DNA from: Promethearchaeota archaeon
Lineage (GTDB): Archaea > Asgardarchaeota > Lokiarchaeia > Sigyniarchaeales > SOKP01
Length of the DNA stretch: 37,116 nucleotides
Assembly: GCA_030603385.1 (NCBI GenBank)
Contig: JAUVXW010000039.1
Span: 1 to 37,116 of the forward strand
Reading direction: 5' to 3'
Shown here: positions 8,200 to 16,563 of the stretch, piece by piece
How positions within the stretch are numbered: the stretch's first letter is position 1
How the letters are laid out: each line of letters begins with the position of its first letter
Notes under the pieces: generated by a model
Databases searched by the model: none
Told to the model about the DNA's origin: nothing
The model's input: only the letters and a program-made list of their open reading frames with translations
Position numbers and translations under genes: made by a program

Positions 8200-8442
8200 A
8201 TGTCAGACATAATCGAAAGTAATCCGGAAATTCTAGGAGGAAAGCCTATCATTAAGGGAACCAGAATTCCCGTTGCTTTAATCTATGAACTAATTGGATT
8301 GAATTATTCAATAAGCGAAATTCTTAAAGAATATCCACATTTGGATCGTAATATTATTCTAACTCTTCTTAAGATTGGGAAGGATGCAAATGAAAACCTT
8401 ATGAATGTGGATATTGATGAGATTATAAGTAAAGAGGTTTAA
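8200..8442 (+). CDS. DUF433 antitoxin, orphaned (copy 1)
   Basis: An 80-residue DUF433 protein: ESNPEILGGKPIIKGTRIPVALIYEL plus a helix-turn-helix-like region around SEILKEYPHLDRNIILTLL. It is nearly identical to the gene at 22011-22253; only Ser/Asn at residue 38 and Asn/Asp at residue 51 differ. It is less similar to the DUF433 at 7204. The cognate DUF5615 toxin behind it is reduced to a 23-codon stub (8446-8517). The antitoxin is thus intact while its toxin is broken. Confidence 0.85.
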   Translation: MSDIIESNPEILGGKPIIKGTRIPVALIYELIGLNYSISEILKEYPHLDRNIILTLLKIGKDANENLMNVDIDEIISKEV

Positions 8443-8445
8443 TTT

Positions 8446-8517
8446 TTGAATTTTCTTCTCGATGAGAATGTACCTATCTCGATTAAAGATGTAATTCATG
8501 ATTTAATTTATTATTGA
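8446..8517 (+). pseudogene. DUF5615 toxin stub
   Basis: TTG at 8446, four bases after the DUF433 stop region, opens a frame reading NFLLDENVPISIKDVIHDL, the N-terminus of a DUF5615 PIN-like toxin. It then becomes unrelated and stops. The same N-terminus occurs at 13096 (longer) and 22257 (shorter), each broken at a different point. Confidence 0.75.
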
Positions 8518-8629
8518 AAATAAATTATAGATTATTAAAGGTGCTTATCATAGTTTTAAAGAAGTTGTTCTTAATTATAGATCAGAATTAAATTAATTTA
8601 GATGCGTTTCTTATATTTAATTAATAATT

Positions 8630-8863
8630 ATGACTCAAGTGAAATTGGATAAAGCTTTAGCAGAGGATTTAATTACATCTAAATTAAGAATTTTAAAACA
8701 ATATATTGATGAGATACTAACTCGCTATAATGAATCTTCCTCTAAGGAATTCTTAGAGAAAACGCGTAATGGGACTTATAAAAATGCCGAAGATGATGCA
8801 GTAGAATTGCGCCAATTACTTTCAGAATATACTAAATTACAAGAGATATTAAATAATTTATAA
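8630..8863 (+). CDS. small helical partner of the TumE-like toxin
   Basis: A 77-residue, highly charged helical protein (LKQYIDEILTRYNESSSKEF, AVELRQLLSEYTKLQEILNNL, likely coiled coil). No DNA-binding motif is recognised. It directly precedes a DUF6516 (TumE-like) frame, and small helical or HTH proteins in that position are the usual antitoxins. Role inferred from position only. Confidence 0.6.
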   Translation: MTQVKLDKALAEDLITSKLRILKQYIDEILTRYNESSSKEFLEKTRNGTYKNAEDDAVELRQLLSEYTKLQEILNNL

Positions 8864-8906
8864 AAATTTCCGTTGATATATATATGGATTCTAGAAGGAA
8901 TCTTGA

Positions 8907-9245
8907 GTTAGCTCGAGAGTCATTATAAATGATTATAATGAATATATAAGAGGTATTATCCTCGATAAAGACCGTCCGGTCTTAAAAATTGTATTTCATA
9001 GAGAAGTCTACCTTTATTTACGTTATAACGATTATGGAGAATATTCTTATAGCACTATCTTTTCTCCTAATCCTGATGATCAAATACGATTTGATAATTA
9101 TGATGATATATGGGATGTAAAAACACGTCCTCATCATTTTCACATTCGAGGAATGAAAAAAGTTATAGAGAGTCCTATGAAAGGAGAACCTGAGCACGAT
9201 ATTCCTATCCTTCTAAAATTTGTGTTAGAAAATATTAAGAAATAG
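8907..9245 (+). pseudogene. DUF6516 (TumE-like) toxin, start codon not identifiable
   Basis: The frame open from 8907 (after a TGA at 8904) to a TAG at 9245 reads NDYNEYIRGIILDKDRPVL, then LYLRYNDYGEYSYSTIF, and RPHHFHIRGMKKVIESPM near the end. This matches the TumE/DUF6516 family with its HH.H basic-histidine segment. No ATG, GTG or TTG lies in frame before the conserved region. An out-of-frame ATG at 8884 opens MDSRRNLELARESL and stops, so a one- or two-base indel near 8930 may have broken the gene. Otherwise a rare ATT/ATA start is used. Confidence 0.65.
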
Positions 9246-9264
9246 TATTGTTTGATTTAATGTT

Positions 9265-9418
9265 CGGTTATTTCACGAAACCGTAATCCTAAGTCAATTG
9301 TTTTCTGCTTTTGCTTAAAAATTTAGCAAGATCTTAAATAATTCATAAATCTAATTTTTGAGACTCTAAAGGAGAGAATCCGTTTTTAATAAGACATAAT
9401 TTGATAGTGGTTTTATAT
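9265..9418 (+). repeat. cassette-boundary repeat, unit H (complete, decayed right box)
   Basis: Left box CGGTTATTTCACGAA at 9265-9279; the right box has decayed to TAGTGGTTTTATATC at 9404-9418, still 139 bp from the left. The interior from about 9290 closely follows unit D, including the GCTTAAAAATTTAGC and CTCTAAAGGAGAG hairpins. It separates the TumE-like cassette from the receptor gene. Confidence 0.75.
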
Positions 9419-9488
9419 CTAAAAAAGTATAAACTTTATCTTATTTATGTCTTAAACTTCTTAGTAGGAATATTAAGAAAATCAAATG

Positions 9489-11762
9489 TTATGTTTTCTT
9501 TAGTTGAAATATCTTATTTTTTATTAATTTAAGGATTATTTCGACATCTTTAGTTTGAAAACCTTTTTTTGTTGACAATAAATTAAAAACATAGAAATAA
9601 TCGGTATTATTAGCCTTCATTATTGATACGGCTCTCGTAATCATAGATTTTTCATCCGGACTAGTCTTGACTTGGTGTTTAATTACTTTTAAGGGGGAAT
9701 TAAGAGACGTTTCTAAATATTCTTCGAGTAGTTCCTTAATACCTATAAATGGACCAAGGTCTCCATCAAATTTTGAAATTGCGCTACTGAACTTTTTCTC
9801 AATTTCATAAGATAAAATTTTGATAGAATCTAAAAAATCATGAGAAGGGTTATCTTTCATGAGAAGCAATATTCTAAAATTCTTAAATTCTGACATTAAG
9901 ATCTTTAAATTCATATAATCTAATTTAATAGTTTGAGTGTATTCTTCTGAATCAGTTAATTCAATTCCAAAACTCCGTATTGCTTGCAAGAAACCTGAGA
10001 TTAGAGAACTATCAAATTTTTTCCCGCCATAAAGATGGTCGAAAATAGTCAATCCAGATTCTTTATCTGATATAATAAAATAATCTAAATTTAACATGTC
10101 CCTGTATTTATTAAATATTCTCTGTCGATGCTCTTTACGAATATTTCTGGATCTCTTAACAAGTTTATATGAAGCAAACCCCGTAGTTGAAATAATGGCT
10201 ATTCCGACAAGTATAATCATAATCAACATTGGATCTAAAGTAAATGGAATAATTATGTCAAAGACTTGTGATTGAATTCCTGCATCTGTATTATTATTCC
10301 AATAGATTTTAATAGTATATAACCCCTCGCGTGAATTTGAGGGAATTTTGTATGAAAAAAATGTTTCTTCTGATTGGACTTCTTTCACAATAGGTTCTTC
10401 AAAACCGTAATTTAAGGGATTAATTAGATCGAAAGTAACATTTCCTTCGTTAATAGGCGAAAAAACAGAGAATTGTAATTCTTGTCTAGGTTTCCATTTT
10501 AAATCATTAAGAACCAAATCAAAATTGATATTTGGTGAATATGCAACAATTTTCCAATCTGCTCCATCTTTAATTGTAGCGTTGTGTATAACGATGTATC
10601 TTTTATCCCAATTAATAGTAGTATTTGAAGTTATATTTTCCCATTCTGTACTTAATTTTCGGTAAACAGTTAAATTGAACCAACTTTTTGGAAAGTTAAA
10701 TTGTATAGAATAATTCGGTGAATTTCTGGAAAATATAGGAAAAAGCGTCCATTCATTATCGTAGTTTTCTTTAATAATTGCAGAACTTCTCGTTGAAAAT
10801 TCATTTGTTAAATGAATAGTATAATTATAATTGAAATTTAATTCTATAGTCTGATTAATTTGGAAAGGAATATATACATTAGTACTGCCGATAACATGAG
10901 AGATATTTGCGATCTCTAAAACCCCAGTTCCCATTTTTGGTCCGTTAATTATTTTGTAAGTCTCACCATTAAATTCAGAGGTCATATTTATATCCTCAGG
11001 ATTGTACATTCTTTCAACTCTCTGATTCAATTTAAATAAAAAGCTTGTATTCACGATCCCAGTACTCCAGGAAGTTATATAAGATGACGTATATAGATGT
11101 GGAATTTGAGGATTCAAGGTGTTCTTCTGCCAATAATATTTTGCTAGATAATTTTGAGGTAAATTAGTTCCGTTCATAACTAATGAATAATTCCCAATTG
11201 GAAGTGTAATTGGATCTGATGAAAAATCTTGATAATACCAATCCAAATTGGTAGAAATATTCAAATCGATAGATCTATAGATTGTATTATTAGGACTATA
11301 ATTACCTTCATCATATCCTTGTATTTGGAATTCAATAATCTCAGTTGCTTCTACAGTTTTATATCCTTTTATAAAAACACCATATATTTCAGTAAGTTCC
11401 AAAATTTCAAGTTGCGTTCCTAGCGCAAATGTCCTAAACATAGAATTTCTATTCCATAGTGTTTCTAATCCTGTTTCTATGTCTTCAAATATGTTAATTT
11501 CACTGCTTAAGCTTATATCCGAAATATTCATTTGTATATCTGTAACGGTCCAATTTGACTCGGGTAGTTGAATACTGATTGAACTTATATTGTCTTTTGT
11601 CCCTTTTATTTCTGAGTATTCAAAAAATTTAAAACTTGGATGAATTATATGAGACTCTGTATATAATTGAGCATGAGATAGATGTACAATTTGAAACAGG
11701 CTCAATACTAAAATTGATGTTACTAACACGGATAGACCAGAAATTTTTTTAAATTTTTTCAT
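9489..11762 (-). CDS. exported single-pass membrane protein with longin-like cytoplasmic domain
   Basis: A 757-residue protein. Residues 1-31 form a signal peptide (basic MKKFKKISG, hydrophobic core, HLSHA). Residues 32-505 are an extracellular beta-rich region with many Asn-Xaa-Ser/Thr sites. One membrane helix lies near 512-535 (MLIMIILVGIAIISTTGF), followed by basic residues. The cytoplasmic part begins with a linker (about 540-555). A domain at 557-690 follows, with DYFIISDKESGLTIFDHLYG, SSLISGFLQAIRSFG, a strand ending RILLLMKD, and a helix SIKILSYEIEKKFS. This layout is typical of longin/roadblock-like folds, which in Asgard archaea associate with small GTPases. The last 60 residues may form a small winged helix. 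The domain name rests on fold pattern; the ligand is unknown. It lies at the end of the repeat array. Confidence 0.7.
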   Translation of the reverse strand: MKKFKKISGLSVLVTSILVLSLFQIVHLSHAQLYTESHIIHPSFKFFEYSEIKGTKDNISSISIQLPESNWTVTDIQMNISDISLSSEINIFEDIETGLETLWNRNSMFRTFALGTQLEILELTEIYGVFIKGYKTVEATEIIEFQIQGYDEGNYSPNNTIYRSIDLNISTNLDWYYQDFSSDPITLPIGNYSLVMNGTNLPQNYLAKYYWQKNTLNPQIPHLYTSSYITSWSTGIVNTSFLFKLNQRVERMYNPEDINMTSEFNGETYKIINGPKMGTGVLEIANISHVIGSTNVYIPFQINQTIELNFNYNYTIHLTNEFSTRSSAIIKENYDNEWTLFPIFSRNSPNYSIQFNFPKSWFNLTVYRKLSTEWENITSNTTINWDKRYIVIHNATIKDGADWKIVAYSPNINFDLVLNDLKWKPRQELQFSVFSPINEGNVTFDLINPLNYGFEEPIVKEVQSEETFFSYKIPSNSREGLYTIKIYWNNNTDAGIQSQVFDIIIPFTLDPMLIMIILVGIAIISTTGFASYKLVKRSRNIRKEHRQRIFNKYRDMLNLDYFIISDKESGLTIFDHLYGGKKFDSSLISGFLQAIRSFGIELTDSEEYTQTIKLDYMNLKILMSEFKNFRILLLMKDNPSHDFLDSIKILSYEIEKKFSSAISKFDGDLGPFIGIKELLEEYLETSLNSPLKVIKHQVKTSPDEKSMITRAVSIMKANNTDYFYVFNLLSTKKGFQTKDVEIILKLIKNKIFQLKKT

Positions 11763-12195
11763 CTCTCTACAAAAACCTATTATTCCTACCTTATTGAAAT
11801 GAATGAACTATGTATTGTCTTTTATATACTTTAAATACCTACTAAAATAGTATTAATATTAGCATAAAAATTTATGTCAAAAATGTCAAAAAAATAAATA
11901 AATCAATAATTGATTTGAGGCTCACTTAATCGAGTAATATTTTATGGTAGATCCTGAAAGGATCTATAATTTGAATCTTCACTAGAGTGTCGCTAAAGCT
12001 AAAAGTAGGGATTATAAGAGTAAGTTAGCTATTGCCCCTCTGAAAATGGGAGTATTTTCATAGCAACTTTAGACTTTCACATGGGCAAATTACTTTCGAA
12101 ACTTGCGAAGAAGAAAATGCAATAAATATCCCAACACATGATTAAAGAAGGGCAAAATTTGAAAAAGATTTTAGAAAAATCTTTATCTTAACACT

Positions 12196-12268
12196 CAGTT
12201 TTTTCACGGAACCATAATCATAAGCTTAATGTTAGGTTTAAATATTTAAACCCAAGAATTAATCTTAT
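12196..12268 (+). repeat. half-unit I of the boundary repeat (left half only)
   Basis: A degenerate left box CAGTTTTTTCACGGA (12196-12210) is followed by ACCATAATCATAAGC, which resembles the sequence after the left box of unit H. No right box is found. It is the last recognisable copy in the window. Confidence 0.5.
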
Positions 12269-12305
12269 CAAAAAAATGAAGACTTTAGTAAAATAAATTC
12301 ATTAA

Positions 12306-12330
12306 TAAATATATATATAAATATTTATAT
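12306..12330 (+). promoter_or_regulatory. TATA-like promoter of vapBC
   Basis: An uninterrupted A/T run (ATATATATATAAATATTTAT) ends about 20 bp before the vapB ATG and is the strongest TATA-like element near this operon. A VapB operator probably overlaps it. Confidence 0.35.
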
Positions 12331-12349
12331 AATTAATTAGGATTAAAAT

Positions 12350-12607
12350 ATGACATCGAAGATGATTTCAATTAGAGAGGAAATCTACAAAGATTTAAAG
12401 CGATTGAAGGCCCCAAACGAAAGTTTTTCTGAATTAATTGAACGCTTAATAATTGAACGAAAAAAAGATCCTTTAAAACACTTTGGAATCCTGAATGAAC
12501 TTCCTGATAATGTTCTTGATGACTTCGAGAATGCCATTATCGAGGCAAGAAGAGAAGATAAAAAAAGGGCAGTAGAAAGATTTTCTGAAAATTGGGATGA
12601 TCTCTAA
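12350..12607 (+). CDS. vapB: VapB antitoxin (PF02697 type)
   Basis: An 85-residue antitoxin beginning MTSKMISIREEIYKDLKRLK, followed by ESFSELIERLI and KDPLKHFGIL, the hallmark pattern of the archaeal VAPB_antitox (formerly DUF217) family. The N-terminal ribbon-helix-helix-like part should bind operator DNA and the C-terminal acidic/basic tail should wrap the toxin. It overlaps vapC by one base (TAATG). A clear TATA-like run (about 12306-12330) lies upstream. A shortened homologue lies inverted at 13214-13423. Confidence 0.92.
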   Translation: MTSKMISIREEIYKDLKRLKAPNESFSELIERLIIERKKDPLKHFGILNELPDNVLDDFENAIIEARREDKKRAVERFSENWDDL

Positions 12608-13023
12608 TGATTGTGTTAGATACAAATGTTATTATTGATCTTGGGCGCGGTCGTTCAGGTGTAAAAAAAAAGTTAGAAAATTTCAAGGGAGCTGAATTTG
12701 CGATATCTGCTATAACAATCCAAGAGATTTATGTGGGATTAGGCTATATCTTGGAAAAACACGGGAAGGAATTATATGAGAAAAATAAGGAAAAAAGCCA
12801 AAATTTATTAGAAGATTGTACAATTTTAAAAATTACTAGACCTATATTAGAGCACTCAGGATTAAAAAAAGGAAAATTAAGGGCTAAAGGTGTTACTATA
12901 GAGATTCAAGATTTAATAATCGGCTCTACCGCAGAGATATTAGGTGCTGAAAAAATCATAACTAGAAACCCTAAACATTTTGAAGTTTTTAAAGTTCGAA
13001 TTGAATCTTATGAGTTGGAATAA
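12607..13023 (+). CDS. vapC: VapC PIN-domain ribonuclease toxin
   Basis: A 138-residue PIN protein with the acidic site residues Asp5 (MIVLDTNVIIDL), Glu40 (ITIQEIYVGL) and Asp102 (IEIQDLIIGSTA), and Asn121 in TRNPKHF, the usual VapC arrangement. It is translationally coupled to vapB. VapC toxins cut specific RNAs, often tRNAs or rRNA; the target cannot be read from sequence. Complete and probably active. Confidence 0.93.
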   Translation: MIVLDTNVIIDLGRGRSGVKKKLENFKGAEFAISAITIQEIYVGLGYILEKHGKELYEKNKEKSQNLLEDCTILKITRPILEHSGLKKGKLRAKGVTIEIQDLIIGSTAEILGAEKIITRNPKHFEVFKVRIESYELE

Positions 13024-13095
13024 AATTTGGGGGGAAATATATGGTTTTTGAGAAAGGTAAAGAATTTGGGTGTGAAGCATTCCACTGTTTGAAGC

Positions 13096-13224
13096 TTGAA
13101 TTTTCTTCTCGATGAGAATGTACCTACCTCGATTAAAGATGTAATTCATGATTTAGGTTTTGATGTTTTCACCTTACATGATTTCAATATGCTAGGTATT
13201 CAGAATGGTTTTTTCACTCCTTAA
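13096..13224 (+). pseudogene. DUF5615 toxin remnant
   Basis: TTG at 13096 opens a 42-residue frame with NFLLDENVPTSIKDVIHDLGFDVFTLHDFNMLG, the first third of a DUF5615 PIN-like toxin. It ends at 13224, overlapping the 3' end of the inverted VapB gene. No DUF433 gene precedes it. It shares its first 20 codons almost exactly with the stub at 8446-8517, so it derives from the same toxin family copy. Confidence 0.75.
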
Positions 13225-13411
13225 CTGTTCTTTCAAATTCATCTAAAACTTCATCCGAAAGATTTTTTGCGATACCAAAATGTTTTAAGGGGTTCTTCTG
13301 TTGATTTGCGATCAACCGTTCTATTAATTCTGAAAAGCTTTCATTCGGTTCTTTTAATTTCTTCAAGTTTTTATATATATCATCTCGAATTGAAATCATT
13401 TTTGAAGTCAT
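13214..13411 (-). CDS. orphan shortened VapB antitoxin
   Basis: A homologue of the VapB at 12350-12607: MTSKMISIRDDIYKNLKKLK, ESFSELIERLI and KNPLKHFGIA. It stops after DEFERTVKE, about 20 residues shorter, so the toxin-binding tail is lost. ATG 13411 is chosen because it aligns with the start of the other copy; an in-frame ATG also lies at 13423. There is no vapC downstream; the end of a DUF5615 remnant overlaps it on the other strand. Probably a decayed antitoxin. Confidence 0.7.
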   Translation of the reverse strand: MTSKMISIRDDIYKNLKKLKEPNESFSELIERLIANQQKNPLKHFGIAKNLSDEVLDEFERTVKE

Positions 13412-13487
13412 ATTTTTCACCATGAATATAAATAAAATTCACTATATGCCTCTCCAAGGATCTTTTGCTCCAAAAACTCACAAAAAA

Positions 13488-14393
13488 TTATTGATCATTA
13501 TAAAGTGGGGATCCTGTTTTCATAAAACGATTCAAGTGACGCATCGAAGCTACAATTTTTCCAGTTTCTTTTTCTTCTAATGTAGAATCAAGCCATAAAT
13601 ATTCTGTTTTCCTAGATCCTCCAATGCAAGCGTATTTCCCTTTTGCAATATAAGAAACACCGATGAGTGCTGGTCCGTTTATATTCCTTAGCTCGGTCGC
13701 ACCATAGAATGGAACAGCTTGGAATTCATCCGTACTTGTGTGCTCAAAACCCAACCCCATAGCCTCAAACAGAGCTGTAGGATAGAAGATCGCATTCCCC
13801 CACGGAGATTTATCTTTTCCTTTATAATACTCCAGTTGGTCTGTTATTCTTCTTAATCCCCTATTGGCATCTTCTTGTGTAAGTAAAATCTCCCTAGAAG
13901 GAAGCTCATCCCCGACTTTCAATTTTGCTAAAATACGTAACTCCTCGGGCTTACTATTTCTTAGTTCTGCCGCTTGTAAATATGATGGTTCTTTGGGTGA
14001 ACCTATTGATACTGTCCCTGTCATTATTTGTTGTCCATTTTTCAATTCAGCCCACGCGTTAACTTGCACATTTTTCGTTGCAATGGGTAGCATCTCTTCA
14101 GTTGTATCTGGGGGTAATTCAATGATAGCTCTTACTTCTTCTTTATCGACTGTTGCAAACGTGTAATACATGCTAACAGTACCCTGCTCAAACCAACGAT
14201 CACCAAATATTTTTTGCGCCAAAGGTGTGAACATACTCAAATGTATAGTTCCTTGTATCGTTCCTCCACGCATGCCAACACTTTTAGTTACATCATCATC
14301 GTGAATTGATGTAGTACTGGCTCTAGCAAGATTTTCTGGTGCTCGCAAACCTCCGAACATTTTTCCATCTTTTATTTCAATATCATCTACCAT
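13488..14393 (-). CDS. hotdog-fold thioesterase/dehydratase-like protein
   Basis: A 301-residue protein resembling tandem hotdog-fold enzymes. The first half has GGTIQGTIHLSMFTPLAQKIFG, where a long central helix would sit, followed by TVSMYYTFATVDKEEVRAIIE strands. The second half has WGNAIFYPTALFEAMGLGFEH and GATELRNINGPALIGVSYIA. The duplicated strand-helix-strand layout fits MaoC/thioesterase-like proteins acting on acyl-CoA. No catalytic residue is assigned. It is a single gene, transcribed away from the ferredoxin-nitroreductase gene. Confidence 0.5.
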   Translation of the reverse strand: MVDDIEIKDGKMFGGLRAPENLARASTTSIHDDDVTKSVGMRGGTIQGTIHLSMFTPLAQKIFGDRWFEQGTVSMYYTFATVDKEEVRAIIELPPDTTEEMLPIATKNVQVNAWAELKNGQQIMTGTVSIGSPKEPSYLQAAELRNSKPEELRILAKLKVGDELPSREILLTQEDANRGLRRITDQLEYYKGKDKSPWGNAIFYPTALFEAMGLGFEHTSTDEFQAVPFYGATELRNINGPALIGVSYIAKGKYACIGGSRKTEYLWLDSTLEEKETGKIVASMRHLNRFMKTGSPLYNDQ

Positions 14394-14729
14394 ATAACGT
14401 TTACCTCTTCTTATTTAATTTTTAAAAATTGATATTAACTAATTGAATATTTTTCAAAAAACTAACATATCTATATTAAGTTTAAATCTTAAATAATTTT
14501 GATGAAATCAGAATGATATCAAATCCCTTATACAACGCAGATGTTGGCAGCTAATGCGTATGGGTACAAAACCATAATTTTAAGTTGAAAATATATTATT
14601 TAAGAAAAGGTGCTGTGAAACCACACGATTTTCAAGCATTTCTAATTGAATATAAAGAAAGGAAATATTAATGCTGCATTCACATTCATTTTTCAAAAAC
14701 ATTTTAACTATGGGAAAACTCCAGTAATT

Positions 14730-15524
14730 ATGACAATAGATGGAATAGATCAAGGAACTTGTTCTAAGTGTTATTCATGCATCCAAGTTTGTCCAGCTAC
14801 GCTCTACAAAAAAATGGAAGATGGGAGCGTGAAGTTCCTTACTAATCAGTATTGCATTAAATGTGGACATTGCGTGAGTGCGTGTCCAGAAGATGCGATT
14901 ATAAGAAGTGACATGGATGACGTTGAAGATTTCCCCGTAGGGAAAAACATAGACGATTTCGTGGAATATGGGGATTTAATGAATCTTTTTCGGGCAAAGC
15001 GCTCGTTAAGACGATATAAAAAGAAAAAAGTTGACGATGATTCATTGAATAAGATTTTTAAGGCTATTAGATACGCTCCATCTGGAGGTAACAGCAGAAT
15101 GTGGAAATTCGTGCTTGTTTCCGATCAGAAAAAGATAGAAATCCTCCGTGAAAGGATTATAGAGGAAGTGTCGAAAGCAATTCCTCAGTATGGTAAAAGT
15201 TATCGAGTGAAAAAAAAGTTAGGGATGGATCCCATATTTTTCAATGCACCACATCTGTTGATTCTTTATTATCCACCTAATTCACTATCAAACGGGATAA
15301 ATTCGGGGATTGCTTTGACTTATGGTATGTTAGCAGCCGAAAGCATAGGTGTCGGAAGCTGTTGGATAGGTGTAGCTCATAGGCTATTGGCAGTTAATGA
15401 AGATCTAAGGAATATGTTTAACATCGACGGAGTAGTAGATGGTGTTATAACCTTAGGGTATCCAGCTATTAAATACTACAGGTTTCCGTCCCGTTCACCT
15501 CTCAAAATATCAAAAATAGAATGA
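14730..15524 (+). CDS. ferredoxin-nitroreductase fusion
   Basis: A flavin reductase with an N-terminal 2[4Fe-4S] ferredoxin: CSKCYSCIQVCP and CIKCGHCVSACP, each with CX2CX2CX3CP spacing. A nitroreductase domain follows from about residue 75 (FRAKRSLRRYKKKKV, the Arg-Ser-Arg-type FMN phosphate motif, then IRYAPSGGNSRMWKFVLV). GVGSCWIGVAHRL and VDGVITLGYPA complete the FMN fold. The open frame begins at TTG 14646, but the ATG at 14730 (MTIDGIDQG) lies just ahead of the first cluster and is the more natural start. Such fusions reduce organic substrates using low-potential electrons; the substrate is unknown. Confidence 0.88.
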   Translation: MTIDGIDQGTCSKCYSCIQVCPATLYKKMEDGSVKFLTNQYCIKCGHCVSACPEDAIIRSDMDDVEDFPVGKNIDDFVEYGDLMNLFRAKRSLRRYKKKKVDDDSLNKIFKAIRYAPSGGNSRMWKFVLVSDQKKIEILRERIIEEVSKAIPQYGKSYRVKKKLGMDPIFFNAPHLLILYYPPNSLSNGINSGIALTYGMLAAESIGVGSCWIGVAHRLLAVNEDLRNMFNIDGVVDGVITLGYPAIKYYRFPSRSPLKISKIE

Positions 15525-15766
15525 TATTAACTATGGTCATGATCAAATTCATCATTTTTAAGCAAATTGGGGAATATGTCGCATGAAGATTGAAGAAAGA
15601 TTATTCTAATGGATTGCTGAGGCCGCCCTTAAACTATCTACTTCTGAATAATAAGATTTTTTTAAAAAGATCCCAAATATTGAAAGATATTGGACTTTAT
15701 ATTTATATTCTATTAACAAATAATTTTTATATTCTATTAACTGACGTCATATTAAGGTATGATAAA

Positions 15767-16249
15767 ATGAAATATATGAGAAATCAATTCATAATCGCTG
15801 GTTCTTTTTTGTGGTGGGGTATTACGGTCCTAATCGCTGGTGTTCTTTTTTGGTGGGGTATTACCCTCTTGCAGTGGTCATGGTCGGGATTTTTAGTGAT
15901 TGGTTTTGGTGTTATTATTTTATCTAGCCAAATCGTTGCGATAACTAATAGGAGTAAATTACGGAGGGTAGTTTTACAAGAATTCCAGACAACTCCTGAA
16001 GCTTCAATAGAAGATGTCAATATGAGAACTGGAATTTCTAGAATGGATGTTCGAGCAATTATTCTAGATCTGAAAGCATCAGGGCAATTAATTGGTAAAT
16101 TTTCAGCAAAAACAGGGCAAATAAAAAATGTATCAATTCAAAAAGAACCCGTTAACTCAGAAGAAAGGAGTACATATTGTCTTAATTGTGGAACACCTAT
16201 AGGTAAAGAATCAGCACAATACTGTGTCTATTGTGGTGCTAAAATATAA
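15767..16249 (+). CDS. membrane protein with winged-helix-like and zinc-ribbon domains
   Basis: A start at ATG 15767 gives about 160 residues; the upstream open frame to 15590 has unlikely composition. Two membrane segments lie at the N-terminus. Inside them is a tandem duplication: IIAGSFLWWGIT is followed at once by LIAGVLFWWGIT, and the DNA repeat is evident at about 15790-15868. After a second hydrophobic stretch (FLVIGFGVIILSSQIVAI) comes a helical region TPEASIEDVNMRTGISRMDVRAIILDLKASGQLIG that looks like a winged helix. The C-terminal zinc ribbon is CLNCGTPIGKESAQYCVYCGAKI. Function unknown. Confidence 0.65.
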   Translation: MKYMRNQFIIAGSFLWWGITVLIAGVLFWWGITLLQWSWSGFLVIGFGVIILSSQIVAITNRSKLRRVVLQEFQTTPEASIEDVNMRTGISRMDVRAIILDLKASGQLIGKFSAKTGQIKNVSIQKEPVNSEERSTYCLNCGTPIGKESAQYCVYCGAKI

Positions 16250-16251
16250 AT

Positions 16252-16386
16252 TCAACCGATTGTTTCATTATCACATGCTTTATCTAATCTATTCATTTCA
16301 GGAAATAATACTAATGAAAATGACGTCTCTGCTTCATCAGCATCTATGAAAGGAGTGTCAAATGGTCGTCCAAGTTCTTTATCCAT
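16252..16386 (-). CDS. possible small protein
   Basis: A 44-residue frame (MDKELGRPFDTPFIDADEAE at the start) fills part of the 314-bp gap between the zinc-ribbon protein and the ferredoxin. Its composition looks protein-like but there is no recognised family, and it could be a remnant. Nothing else is seen in this gap. Confidence 0.25.
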   Translation of the reverse strand: MDKELGRPFDTPFIDADEAETSFSLVLFPEMNRLDKACDNETIG

Positions 16387-16563
16387 GCTTTACGTTGGTA
16401 TTGCCTTGAAGTAGAATCTATATTATGTAGCTTTAAATCGATCTTTAGAGTCCTGAGACTACTACAAGATAATTAAAGAAACTGCTGAGAAACGAGTAAT
16501 AAACCTTTAAAAACTAAAACAATTCAAATAATGAAATTAACAAAAAATTTGTAGGAATTTGAA

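Larger units (their letters stand above)
11763..12349. other. gene-free stretch with half-unit I and unexplained GC-richer core
   Basis: No credible coding frame is seen. The segment 11940-12110 is visibly less AT-rich than its surroundings and contains short complementary pairs, such as GAAAAT/ATTTTC around 12043-12060, but I do not recognise it. The boundary-repeat half at 12196 follows. The VapBC promoter, with a TATA-like run at 12306-12330, closes the stretch. Confidence 0.4.

Noticed and set aside
11229..11423. Plus-strand open frame inside the receptor gene
   Set aside because: It lies antisense within the long coding frame 9489-11762 and has no ribosome site or protein-like pattern.
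12940..13149. Minus-strand open frame over the vapC end
   Set aside because: It overlaps the well supported vapC and the DUF5615 remnant and has no recognisable family.
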